This document shows, one piece after another, positions 51,791 to 59,828 of a stretch of DNA of 64,000 bases. The notes beneath the pieces were generated by a model. It searched no databases. It was not told the origin of the DNA and was given only the letters and a program-made list of their open reading frames with translations. Source of the stretch: Nocardia seriolae NBRC 15557 (lineage in GTDB: Bacteria; Actinomycetota; Actinomycetes; Mycobacteriales; Mycobacteriaceae); NCBI RefSeq assembly GCF_007990715.1, contig NZ_BJWY01000025.1, positions 1-64,000 on the forward strand. The letters run 5' to 3'. The position numbers and the translations under genes are program-made. Every line of letters starts with the position of its first letter. Position 1 is the stretch's first letter.

Positions 51791-52444
51791 ATGGGCGAGA
51801 TCTCGGGAGCGCGGGCAGAACTGGACCGGCTGGGTGCGGTCCTGCGCGCGCAGCTGGTCGAACTCATCGCCGACCTGACCCCGGATGCCGACCTCGGCCT
51901 GCTGTTTCTCGACGAACCGACGGTCGCCGACTGGAGCGAGCCGCCGCGCTACCACTACTCGGGCCTGATCCGCGGCGAGCGCCCCGCCACCGTGGCGGCC
52001 GCCGATATCGCCCGGCGCGCTACCGCCCTGCTCGCCGGGGCGGGCTGGGAGGTCGGTGAGGTCGCGGACACCTCCGGTCCGAAACCCGCCGTGGTGGTCA
52101 CCGGTCGTCGTGACGGCCTCGGCATCGAAGTGCGTGTGGGCGACCATACTTCGGCGGTGATGTTCAGCGGCCGGACCCCGGCACTCGCACTGCGGGAACC
52201 GGAGGAGTTCCGGCTGCCGGACCCGGTGCGCACCCCCGAAACCCTGACCTCCGGCCATGTCCTGTGCTACGAGTGCCGGGGTCTGGGTGCCTGCCCGGAA
52301 TGCGGCGGCCGGGGCTGGCTGGGTGAGGAGCGGTGTCCCGAATGCCATGGGTCCCGCGTCTGCCCGATCTGCGGGGGCGATGGTGAGCTGGCCATCTCCG
52401 AGCTGTCGCCCTACCAGCGCACCCACTATCCCGAACTGCGCTGA
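51791..52444 (+). CDS. Cys-rich hypothetical protein, candidate immunity or accessory protein
   Basis: The 217-residue protein has an N-terminal domain of about 155 residues with no known family (VELIADLTPDADLGLLFLDE, PPRYHYSGLIRG, AGWEVGEVADTSG) and a C-terminal zinc-finger-like region with four CxxC pairs (CYEC, CPEC, CPEC, CPIC), like the DnaJ central domain. ATG 51791 was chosen for the AAGGAGG ribosome-binding site five bases before it. The gene lies divergent to the toxin gene and interrupts the expected WXG100-YbaB-toxin order, so it was probably inserted there. Immunity is possible but unproven. Confidence 0.7.
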   Translation: MGEISGARAELDRLGAVLRAQLVELIADLTPDADLGLLFLDEPTVADWSEPPRYHYSGLIRGERPATVAAADIARRATALLAGAGWEVGEVADTSGPKPAVVVTGRRDGLGIEVRVGDHTSAVMFSGRTPALALREPEEFRLPDPVRTPETLTSGHVLCYECRGLGACPECGGRGWLGEERCPECHGSRVCPICGGDGELAISELSPYQRTHYPELR

Positions 52445-52445
52445 T

Positions 52446-52964
52446 TCACCAGCCGGAGTCGGTGGCTCCCCGGCTCTCCTGTCCCTCGGTCCACGCCTCG
52501 TAATCGACGGCATTGCCGAACTCGGGCGCGGCATCGCCGAGCTGGGACAGTCGTTCCCGCGAGTGCGGGGGCGCGAGCGAGGCGGGCTCGATCGTCGGCG
52601 CGTGGGACTCGAGATCGGGCATGCCTTCGATCAGATCCGACAGCCTGGGCAGGCGGGCGCGCTTGTCCCGCAACGGTTGCAGCAGTTCCCGCCCCTGGCG
52701 TGCGACATCGGTCGCGGCGTTCTGCGCGGCGGTCGTCATCGCCTTCGCGATCTCGTCGTAGCTCAGGTCGGCGATATCGGCGGAGAAGCGCGTCGCGATC
52801 ACCACCCCGTCCGCGTTCACGGTGACCCGGACGCGCCCGCCCGCGGCGGTGCCGGTGGCGGTGAGCTGGACGCGGCGGCGCGACGCCTCGGCGATCGCCC
52901 GCAGCTGGGTGGTGAACTCCTCGACGATCGCTGCCTTGGCGGCTTCGCCATTGTGCCCGGTCAT
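52446..52964 (-). CDS. YbaB/EbfC-like protein of the second toxin locus
   Basis: The 172-residue paralog of the product at 14028 has the same layout: helix (VEEFTTQLRAIAEASRRRV), strand pair RVRVTVNADGVVIATRF, helix with AMTTAAQNAATDVARQG, LPRLSDLIEGMPDL, and a variable tail ending GATDSGW. The identical final seven residues in two otherwise diverged proteins point to selection on the C-terminus. It follows the WXG100 gene by nine bases on the minus strand and ends two bases from the convergent gene. Confidence 0.75.
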   Translation of the reverse strand: MTGHNGEAAKAAIVEEFTTQLRAIAEASRRRVQLTATGTAAGGRVRVTVNADGVVIATRFSADIADLSYDEIAKAMTTAAQNAATDVARQGRELLQPLRDKRARLPRLSDLIEGMPDLESHAPTIEPASLAPPHSRERLSQLGDAAPEFGNAVDYEAWTEGQESRGATDSGW

Positions 52965-52973
52965 TTCGTCGGC

Positions 52974-53288
52974 CTACGCGAACGTGTCGGTATTGCCGTG
53001 CTCCATCTTGTCGAGCTGGTTGGCGGATTTGATCAGTCCGCCGTGCAGATTGTCGAAGGAGTGCGCAAGATTCTCGGTGCCGGTGGCCATATTCGCGCTG
53101 CTGGTGACGAATCCCTTTGCGCCATCGGCGAATTTGCCGCCGAAATCGTCATCGCCCCACCCCGCCTCGCCGGGCGAGACCGCGGCGCGCGCATGGTCGG
53201 CCATCGACTGCAATCGGGCCCGAATGTCCGCGGCGAAACCCGCGGCGTCGCGTACCGCTTCCGGATGGACCTGCACTCTCCCGGCCAT
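52974..53288 (-). CDS. WXG100-family protein of the second toxin locus
   Basis: This 104-residue helical-hairpin protein has the turn EAGWGDDDFGGKFADGAKGF, with W then G, matching DPWGSDSLGNQFANGAQGY of the copy at 13699. The start ATG 53288 gives standard length; a promoter-like element ends seven bases upstream of it, so its mRNA may be leaderless. It heads the minus-strand toxin locus. Confidence 0.85.
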   Translation of the reverse strand: MAGRVQVHPEAVRDAAGFAADIRARLQSMADHARAAVSPGEAGWGDDDFGGKFADGAKGFVTSSANMATGTENLAHSFDNLHGGLIKSANQLDKMEHGNTDTFA

Positions 53289-53294
53289 AAGATC

Positions 53295-53332
53295 GACTGT
53301 CCCACAACCGATCAGTGAACTCAACATGAACG
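53295..53332 (-). promoter_or_regulatory. Shared promoter element upstream of the second WXG100 gene
   Basis: On the minus strand the block reads TTGAGT, 17 bp, GACAGT, and strongly matches the element at 51683-51721. The -10-like hexamer ends at 53295, so the start site would fall on or near the ATG at 53288, compatible with leaderless translation as is common in actinobacteria. Confidence 0.55.
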
Positions 53333-53396
53333 CGACGTGCCGGAGCTCGCCTGGCAAGATCGATCCCGCACCGTTCCCCCGGCCGAAGGAGCCCCC

Positions 53397-53945
53397 ATGC
53401 CCGACACCCTCCCGCTGGCCAGAACCAATGCCGAGGCCCGCCTCTACCTCACCCTGCAGCCCTGCCCGGCCTGCGGCGAAACCCGCTGCAAGTTCCGCAG
53501 CGCGGTCATCACCGTCGACGGTGATCTGGCCAGCCGCTACACCGGCGACTGCCCGTCGTGCGGCACCTCCCGCGCCTACGAATTCCGCCTGCCCGCCGAC
53601 ATCCTCCCGCCGCCCGCGGATTCCGTCCGCTTCGGCCTGGACAACCCCTCCGAGCTCCTCGACCCCGGCGTGTGGCTGTGGTACTCTGACAACTGCATCC
53701 GCCAGGTCGGGCCCGCAGGCGGTGACCCGCAATCCGCCCGCGCCGCCCGCCACACCTTGGCCACCGCCCTGGCCGCCGTGGAGGAAGCCGCGAAATTCCT
53801 CCCACCCGCCGCCGACCGCATCCCCGCCACGGCCTTCACCTCCCCGCGCGGCCGCGCCACCTACACCGCCGAACCGGGCCGCTTCACCCGCTCCCGCCTG
53901 GCGGCCCTGCGCGCCACCTACGCCGCCGCCCTGGCCGACCGCTAG
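53397..53945 (+). CDS. Zinc-ribbon hypothetical protein beside the toxin locus
   Basis: The 182-residue protein has two Cys pairs (CPACGETRC and CPSCG about 30 residues apart) enclosing a beta-rich region, then RAYEFRLPADIL and a helical tail with ALAAVEEAAKFLPP. The start ATG 53397 follows GAAGGAG; a longer frame begins at 53337 but has no better site. It is divergent from the WXG100 gene. Genes of this kind are common near actinobacterial polymorphic toxins, and immunity is a plausible role, but I do not recognise a defined family. Confidence 0.65.
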   Translation: MPDTLPLARTNAEARLYLTLQPCPACGETRCKFRSAVITVDGDLASRYTGDCPSCGTSRAYEFRLPADILPPPADSVRFGLDNPSELLDPGVWLWYSDNCIRQVGPAGGDPQSARAARHTLATALAAVEEAAKFLPPAADRIPATAFTSPRGRATYTAEPGRFTRSRLAALRATYAAALADR

Positions 53946-54022
53946 CCGGGCGATGAACCCGATTCGATAGTTTTGGGTGGGAAACCGCGGTTTGGATGGG
54001 CGTTGGCGGCGAGAGGGAGAGC

Positions 54023-54364
54023 ATGAACAGGATCGACTACAGCGTGAGCCGCCGTGACATCGCCACGGACGACGACTTACGCCTGACGTATCGCGGCGAG
54101 CCGTTCACCGGCGAGGCCGTCGAAACCATCGGCGACCAACTGCTCTTCCAGGTCTTCTACGTAGACGGCATCCCTCACGGCCCCGACCGCGAATGGTGGG
54201 CCGACGGCCCCCTCAAATCCGAAGGCCAGGTCGATTACGGAGTCCCCGTAGGCATCTGGCGCACCTGGCACCACAACGGCCAACTCGCCAGCGAACAGGA
54301 ATTCGACGAAGAGGGCGACCCCATCACCACCCGCAACTGGGACGAGTCCGGCAACCCCGTCTGA
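54023..54364 (+). CDS. YwqK-family MORN-repeat protein, antitoxin-like
   Basis: The 113-residue protein contains three MORN/YwqK-like repeats: YRGEPFTGEAVE, FYVDGIPHGPDREWWADG, and KSEGQVDYGVPVGIWRTWHHNGQLASE. YwqK is found with the YwqJ deaminase toxin in Bacillus subtilis, where it is annotated as an antitoxin. The nearby toxin (43392-51641) has a YwqJ-like domain, so immunity to that domain is likely. ATG 54023 follows GAGGGAGAG. Confidence 0.75.
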   Translation: MNRIDYSVSRRDIATDDDLRLTYRGEPFTGEAVETIGDQLLFQVFYVDGIPHGPDREWWADGPLKSEGQVDYGVPVGIWRTWHHNGQLASEQEFDEEGDPITTRNWDESGNPV

Positions 54365-54371
54365 CCGCCCC

Positions 54372-55916
54372 TCAACTCCCGGTAATCACCCGAACCGCAG
54401 CGTCCTTGGCGGCCTCGCCCACTTCGCCGACCCGATACCCCCGACTCGCGATGTGCCGCACCAACTCCGCCTCCGGCGGCAGCCCATGCTTGTGCAGATA
54501 GTGGGACACAGCCCCGGCCCAAACCCACACCCCATCCGTCCGGAAGTTCAACGGCACATCCCGCTCCCCCGGCACAAACTCATCCTGCTCGAAACTCCTG
54601 GCTGCCAACACAATCGGCGCACTCTCCAAATAGGCCAGCACCGCGGTCCGGATATTCCCCTCCAGCGCCTCCCGATTCATCACCGGCCGCCCGTCACCGT
54701 CTTTCCCGTCATACACCTTCGCCATCCGAGGCGGCTGCACCGCCGCCGGTTCCGGCTCGATCTTGACGGTCGCCTCGACCGCCGACATCGGTGACGCCGG
54801 CGCGAACGGGTTGGGCGCGGGTGCCGCCTGCACGAATGGGTTGGAGGAGGAGTGTATGGGCGCAAAGGGATTCGGCACCGGCGCAACCGCGAACGGATTC
54901 ATGGCAGCGACAGACATTGGCCCGGGAGGCGGCATGAATCCCGGGGCATATCCCCGCAGCGGCTGCCGCAAGCGCGGCTTGGCGAGCTGTGCGACCAGGC
55001 TGGCGATCACCGCGGGCAGCGACAACAAGACCGCCACTATCCCGATCCAATAGCCGATCGAGATGGCATCGAACCCGTACGGGAAGAAGCCCAGACCGAT
55101 TTGATTGAAAAACACCTGCATCATGGCTGACCCGAAGGCTGCACCGGCTGCGATCCCGCCGGCGATCCGGACTGCCCGGCTATGCACCCCGCGACCGGCG
55201 AAAAGCAGCACAGCCACGACACCCACAGCCACCGCCATCACAACGGGCACCGCATCGACGACATGCCAGCCGTCACCGATTATGCGAATCCCATTGAAGT
55301 CTTTCCCGGCGGAGAGCGCGGTCATTATCAGTACTTCCGAGCTGACCGTCGCCACCGATGCGAGCATCAGGAATACCGCTGCGGTCCGATCCGCCGCGCC
55401 GCCCGCACCGTCCGGCGGTGTGATCGGCTGCTCGCGAAGCGCGTTCACCAGCGCCGCAATCGAACCGAGAATAGCTACGACCAGCAACCAGAACCCCAGC
55501 CCGTAGCCGAAATCCCCGCCCGCCGACGCGAGACTGGACACCATCGACACCGTGAACGTCACGGCCGCTCCCGCGGCGAAGGCACCGAACCAGCGAGCCC
55601 CTGGCCGCCGTCCGGCCCCCGCGAGCAGCAGCACTCCACCCAACGCCGCCAGCACCGCCACTATCTCGAATGGGACGCCCAACGGCTGGAAGTGAGTGTA
55701 GGTATAACTACCGCCGCGGGAGTGACTGGCGGTTTTCCACGCGTATTCTTCCCACCGGCCGCCGCTGTAGGCGAGCTCCTGTTGCAACAAGGGTGTGAAT
55801 GACGCCGCGACAACAAGTACTCCCACGACAACCAGCAGCGCACCCGTCACCCGACCCGCGTTCCCCGTCATTCGCTCGGGCCCGCCCGTGCCGCCTTCAT
55901 TCCGTGTGTAAATCAT
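54372..55916 (-). CDS. Multi-pass membrane protein with C-terminal soluble domain
   Basis: The 514-residue protein has about eight or nine membrane helices in the first 320 residues (for example ALLVVVGVLVVAASFTPLL and VVMAVAVGVVAVLLFAG). A Pro/Ala-rich linker follows with four Asn-Pro-Phe motifs (about 340-385). A soluble domain of about 85 residues (TAVLAYLESAPIVLAARSFE, RTDGVWVWAGAVSHYLHKHG, HIASRGYRV) closes it. That domain looks like a small domain found in actinobacterial immunity-like proteins. Position between toxin loci is compatible with immunity at the membrane. The start could also be ATG at about 55871. Confidence 0.65.
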   Translation of the reverse strand: MIYTRNEGGTGGPERMTGNAGRVTGALLVVVGVLVVAASFTPLLQQELAYSGGRWEEYAWKTASHSRGGSYTYTHFQPLGVPFEIVAVLAALGGVLLLAGAGRRPGARWFGAFAAGAAVTFTVSMVSSLASAGGDFGYGLGFWLLVVAILGSIAALVNALREQPITPPDGAGGAADRTAAVFLMLASVATVSSEVLIMTALSAGKDFNGIRIIGDGWHVVDAVPVVMAVAVGVVAVLLFAGRGVHSRAVRIAGGIAAGAAFGSAMMQVFFNQIGLGFFPYGFDAISIGYWIGIVAVLLSLPAVIASLVAQLAKPRLRQPLRGYAPGFMPPPGPMSVAAMNPFAVAPVPNPFAPIHSSSNPFVQAAPAPNPFAPASPMSAVEATVKIEPEPAAVQPPRMAKVYDGKDGDGRPVMNREALEGNIRTAVLAYLESAPIVLAARSFEQDEFVPGERDVPLNFRTDGVWVWAGAVSHYLHKHGLPPEAELVRHIASRGYRVGEVGEAAKDAAVRVITGS

Positions 55917-56069
55917 GGATCTTCGAGCCCTTCCCGTCCCTCGCTGCCGGGAACAGCCCGTCCAAGCCCCCGTCCGATGCTGCCGCCGACCCTAATTGGC
56001 CGGATCCCTCGACGCCAACGTGGCCGCCGTAGGATCGTTTCCGCGGCGCCGGGGGGAGTGGGAGGTCGA

Positions 56070-56495
56070 ATGATCATCGTTTCGTGGCAGTGGCCATTGG
56101 TGTTCGGCCTCATCCTCATTCGCCTGCTCGCGCCGGGCTGGCTGATCATGCTCACCCTGTGGACCCTCGGTGTACCGGCGTTCGTGGTGTGCGCCCCGCT
56201 GCTGTTCGGAGCGTATCTATCCACCCCCGAACAGCATTCGCTGATCCAGCTCGCCGACATCCTTCTGGTGGTGGCGGCGTTCACCGTCCCCGACGGCGGT
56301 GACAACAGCGGATACCGGATCCCCCTACTGACTTTGGTGAAGTTCGACCCCGAGATCGACGAGAAGAACCTGTTCGGCAGGGCGCTCGTCTGGACCGGCG
56401 GCGGCTGCGTATTGGCCTACGCCGGTGTCCTTCTCGTGCTGTGGGTCGAGATCGGGGAGCAACACGGCTGGATCACAACGGGATTCGGCAGTTGA
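56070..56495 (+). CDS. Hypothetical membrane protein (141 aa)
   Basis: Three hydrophobic segments are visible: WQWPLVFGLILIRLLAPGWLI, LTLWTLGVPAFVVCAPLLFG (adjacent), and ALVWTGGGCVLAYAGVLLVL near the C-terminus. Between them is a conserved-looking loop PDGGDNSGYRIPLLTLVKFDPE. The start ATG 56070 has GGGAGG upstream. It is divergent from the preceding membrane protein gene and 76 bp before the lipoprotein gene. No known family. Confidence 0.6.
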   Translation: MIIVSWQWPLVFGLILIRLLAPGWLIMLTLWTLGVPAFVVCAPLLFGAYLSTPEQHSLIQLADILLVVAAFTVPDGGDNSGYRIPLLTLVKFDPEIDEKNLFGRALVWTGGGCVLAYAGVLLVLWVEIGEQHGWITTGFGS

Positions 56496-56571
56496 CGTGC
56501 GCGGTGTCGGGACTGGCGCGCGCCGGTGGGTTAGGGTGCGAATCGGCAGTACATGATCGATTGGGGGACCG

Positions 56572-58242
56572 GTGTATCAGCTGAAACGCCACTCGGGCAG
56601 TCGGATCGGGATGGTCGCGGCCGTGTTGAGCGCGGTGGTGGTGGCCGGGTGTGCGAGCTCGGTGCCGGGGCATCCCGTTGCCGCGCCGAACACAGCACCG
56701 TTCTATTCGGCGGTTGTCGATCTGATGACGCAGTCGGCGGCGCACTACTCCGGGTCGGATGCACGGGGCGGCACGTGGGACGTGCGCGCCACCGCGACCG
56801 GGGAGGTGCTGGGGAAGGTCGGCTCGGGCGGTGATTCGACCGACGTTCTCGTGGTCGACGGGAAGACCTACGCCAAGCCACCCAAGAGCAAGGCGTCGGC
56901 GAATCTTCCCCGGGGCATGTCGCTTTCGGATGTCGAGGGGAAGTGGCTCACCGGTTCCGACGATCTCGCCGAGGGCGTTCCGGCGGGGTCGTTGTCGCCC
57001 CGTGAACTCGCCAACCAGCTGCTGAGTGCCCTCGACCGCGCCTCCGCCTACCCACGGGTCGGCGATACCCCCGTGCAGATCGGTTCCGACCAGGCCATCG
57101 AGGTACCGACACCGATTGGCACACTGGCGGTTTCGGCAACCGCACCGTATCGGGTACTTCGGCTGACGCCCCCGACCGGCGTCGGCGCGTCCAGCACCAG
57201 CCCGACCCCCGACACACCGGGCATCTTCCTCGGCACGCAGAATGATCAGCTCGGCCCCATCATGTTCATCCTGATGACCGCCGCCGACCGCGACCAGGTA
57301 TACACCGACATCGTCAATCAAACTCAAACCCTGAGCAATTCGCTCGACGTAGGCATCAACTTCCAATTCGACCCCTCCGGCAACCTCGACTGCAACGAGG
57401 CCAGCTGCACCGTCACCTCAACCGTCACCACCTCCACCACCGCCACCCGCTCGGCCAAACTCTCCGGCAACGTCTCCGCCGCCATGACCGCCGCCATCAC
57501 CGTCGAAGGCCGCCCCAGCGCCGGCTGCGCCACCACCCAAACTCTCCCCATCAGCGGTGTCTCCACCATGACCTGCGTAGACCCCACCGTAGCCGCCATC
57601 ACCGCCGATATCCGAGCCACCAAACGCGCCGAGGCCCAAGCCAAAGCCAACGCAGAACACCACGACGTCTACGTCAACTGGAACGTCCACTTCGCCGCCC
57701 AGATCAAAATCCAAGCCACCGCCATGATCCAGGCCGAAATCGACCGCATGATCACCGTGGTCCGCACCGAGGGCGACAATGCCCGCAACCGCTCGAACTG
57801 CGGCCAAACCTGTACCTACAACCAAATCCCGTACAACAGTGACAAACTCAGCCAGGCAGCCAACCGAGCCCGCACCACCACCCCCGGATCGACCCGCAAC
57901 ATCATGGTCGCAGTAGTCCCCGGCTGGAACGACCCGAAAACCGGCGACCTCGTAATCGGCTCCGGCGACCCCCAGTCCGACAACGGCACCGGCCGTTCGG
58001 AAGACGACATCCTCACCCAGCTGACCTCCAAGGGCCTGAGCCCCGACAAAATCACCGGCCTCTACAGCGAACGCCAGCCCTGCTTCTCCACCTGCAATTC
58101 CAAACTTGCACCCAGCCTCCACCCGGGAACCCAAGTCACTTACACCGTCCCCTGGGTACCGAACGACGCCGATTCCCACTCCGCCGGCGACGCCCTGATC
58201 AACCGACTGGCAGCTGAACCCGTTGGAGGACAACGCAAATAG
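56572..58242 (+). CDS. Lipoprotein with C-terminal deaminase-like domain
   Basis: The 556-residue protein carries a lipoprotein signal: a basic start, hydrophobic AAVLSAVVVAGC with the lipobox Cys at residue 27. Residues 40-220 resemble LppX/LprG-like lipoproteins only loosely (TWDVRATATGEVLGKVG, DGKTYAKPP). A middle part has several Cys and helices (HHDVYVNWNVHFAAQI). The last 130 residues look like a toxin deaminase domain: RSEDDILTQLTSKG where HSE/HAE is usual, then LYSERQPCFSTC, giving Cys ligands and a Glu. The His ligand is replaced by Arg, so it may be inactive. GTG start after GGGGGACC. Confidence 0.65.
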   Translation: MYQLKRHSGSRIGMVAAVLSAVVVAGCASSVPGHPVAAPNTAPFYSAVVDLMTQSAAHYSGSDARGGTWDVRATATGEVLGKVGSGGDSTDVLVVDGKTYAKPPKSKASANLPRGMSLSDVEGKWLTGSDDLAEGVPAGSLSPRELANQLLSALDRASAYPRVGDTPVQIGSDQAIEVPTPIGTLAVSATAPYRVLRLTPPTGVGASSTSPTPDTPGIFLGTQNDQLGPIMFILMTAADRDQVYTDIVNQTQTLSNSLDVGINFQFDPSGNLDCNEASCTVTSTVTTSTTATRSAKLSGNVSAAMTAAITVEGRPSAGCATTQTLPISGVSTMTCVDPTVAAITADIRATKRAEAQAKANAEHHDVYVNWNVHFAAQIKIQATAMIQAEIDRMITVVRTEGDNARNRSNCGQTCTYNQIPYNSDKLSQAANRARTTTPGSTRNIMVAVVPGWNDPKTGDLVIGSGDPQSDNGTGRSEDDILTQLTSKGLSPDKITGLYSERQPCFSTCNSKLAPSLHPGTQVTYTVPWVPNDADSHSAGDALINRLAAEPVGGQRK

Positions 58243-58317
58243 CCGACTGGCCCGCCCCGGGATCGGTAGCCGACGGCTTGGGCTGGGTAGCCGACCTTAG
58301 TGGGACCGCTTCGATGG

Positions 58318-58734
58318 TTACGGTAAAATGGTCACTTCATTCCCGATCGGGTCATCATCGATGTCGATCGGGGTGTAATCGACGACGCAATAGAGGTCAG
58401 CGGTGGCGAACAGCTGAACCAGGTCGTGCAGTCTCTCGATTGGATCTGCCGTCTCATCTCCGAGCGTGCCTTCGAACAGGAAGAGGGGTCCGGCGCCGCG
58501 CGGACCGATCGCCTCGTGACAGTAGACGTAGACCGTAGGGACTTCGTAGGTCAGCTCGAAGCCGAACATTCGCTCCCGTGCACTGAACTCTGGTGTAGCC
58601 AGCCACTTCTCGAACACACCGGCGATCTCTCGGCTGGTGCCATGCTTGACGTCGCCGTAAAACGACACGCGAACTATGCGCAGCGACGATAGTGCCACCG
58701 CAGCACCCGTCCGGCTTATTATCCTCCTGCGCAC
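58318..58734 (-). CDS. Hypothetical protein, candidate immunity protein
   Basis: The 138-residue protein starts with GTG that overlaps the stop of the preceding gene by one base (TAGTG). It is mixed alpha/beta, with VRVSFYGDVKHGTSREIAGV, FELTYEVPTVYVYCHEA and an acidic end (IDIDDDPIGNEVTILP). It faces the lipoprotein gene tail to tail. Coupled to the small GQLDG-family gene, as 36132 is coupled to 35813, which suggests an immunity unit. Confidence 0.55.
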   Translation of the reverse strand: MRRRIISRTGAAVALSSLRIVRVSFYGDVKHGTSREIAGVFEKWLATPEFSARERMFGFELTYEVPTVYVYCHEAIGPRGAGPLFLFEGTLGDETADPIERLHDLVQLFATADLYCVVDYTPIDIDDDPIGNEVTILP

Positions 58735-59048
58735 TACGCGAATTCGTCCTTCACCTCGTCCGCTCGCGAGCCATTCAACCGCTCCGCTGCTTCCTCGAGC
58801 TTTCGATCCAACTCTGCCCGTCGGCGTGCGGAATTGGTGCCGTCCAACTGCCCCGCAAAGGTCTCGCGCGCAGCCTCGACAAGTTCCTCGGCGACATCCG
58901 GATACGCACGGGCGATCACCCTGAGCGCAGTTCTGGTGGGCAGGTCCAGCCCGGTATGGGTCCGCACTCCCCGCCCCTCCAACGCGTGAGCGAGCATTCG
59001 CTCGAAGTTGATCCGCAGCTGGTCAGCGCTTTTGTCGCGGCGTCGCAC
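58734..59048 (-). CDS. Small GQLDG-family protein, second member
   Basis: The 104-residue protein contains GRGVRTHTGLDLPTRTALRV and ARETFAGQLDGTNSARR, matching the products at 35813 and 62192. The N-terminus is basic and the C-terminus charged and helical. It starts with GTG at 59048 and its stop overlaps the next gene start. Function unknown. Confidence 0.75.
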   Translation of the reverse strand: MRRRDKSADQLRINFERMLAHALEGRGVRTHTGLDLPTRTALRVIARAYPDVAEELVEAARETFAGQLDGTNSARRRAELDRKLEEAAERLNGSRADEVKDEFA

Positions 59049-59095
59049 ACCGGTCTCCTTCCCCGACGACGTCCCTGTGAATGCCGCGGCTCGCG

Positions 59096-59476
59096 TTACC
59101 AGTCGTCCGCGCGAATCCGGCCCGGTGTGATGTCGTCCAGATCCTCGACGTCGGTGAACGTCATCACTGGATCGTTATGTTGTTGCTGATCAGGCGAATT
59201 CGTGGGTGCGGTGGAGGCGGGGACGGGTCTGCATGGCCGACTGGTTCATGAAACCCCGGGCCATTGCGGTGCCGGGTGATGAATCTGTGCGGGCGCTGGT
59301 GCTGTGGACATCACCTGACCGGTCCTGCCTCCGGCCGCGAGTGCCCCGCCCGTCAAGACCAAGCCGCCAACGAAGAGGGCCGCACCGATCAGCACGACAT
59401 CGCTGATGAGTTCGGCCGTGCGCTCTTGCGCTGGCAGGGTGTCCTCCCCAGGGGTGCTGCTGTGTAGGTCATCCAT
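59096..59476 (-). pseudogene. Small membrane-anchored protein split by an in-frame TGA
   Basis: From ATG 59476 a frame encodes 76 residues: an acidic start (MDDLHSSTPGED), one membrane helix (ISDVVLIGAALFVGGLVLTGG) and a Pro-rich stretch to TGA at 59246. The same frame then stays open for 49 more codons to TAA at 59096, with a well-formed acidic C-terminus (DPVMTFTDVEDLDDITPGRI). The continuity in composition suggests one 125-residue protein interrupted by a nonsense codon, or a short form plus chance sequence. Confidence 0.45.
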
Positions 59477-59526
59477 GCCCCATGTGCATTCCTGAATCGA
59501 GGGGATGTCCCGATTCGCCTGGCAAC

Positions 59527-59655
59527 TCAACCCAGCCTCATCGGCGTCCGTGCGGCAGCGTCGCGCACATCGTGCTGAGCCATGTAGCCGAGACACATCA
59601 TCACGGCCCCGGTGATTGCGATCAGCAGACCGAATATCCCTGCGGTAACCCTCAT
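59527..59655 (-). CDS. Small membrane peptide (42 aa)
   Basis: A 42-codon frame starts with ATG 59655 behind a strong GGGAGGGGG ribosome-binding site. It encodes MRVTAGIFGLLIAITGAVMM followed by CLGYM, a single membrane helix, and a short polar tail. It lies 50 bp upstream of the split membrane gene on the same strand. Too short for family assignment. Confidence 0.5.
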   Translation of the reverse strand: MRVTAGIFGLLIAITGAVMMCLGYMAQHDVRDAAARTPMRLG

Positions 59656-59828
59656 CCCAGCCCCCTCCCGACAACCGTCTACTTACGAATGCCGCCGCCT
59701 TGCCGGACCAGAGTTCCGGGACCAGACGGGTCGGCGCGCCGACATCGTAACGCCCGCAGTCTGAAGTCGACGTTGTTGATCGGGCTCAATCATGAGTGTC
59801 GAGCTCAGCGGACATCTCGTAGCATCGC

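Noticed and set aside
53946..54022. Possible promoter before the YwqK-like gene
   Set aside because: TAGTTT is present near 53970 but no matching -35 at a proper distance is seen.
59656..59828. Gap between the 42-aa peptide and the 59829 gene
   Set aside because: I looked for a small gene or hairpin and found no frame with a start and ribosome-binding site that I would defend.
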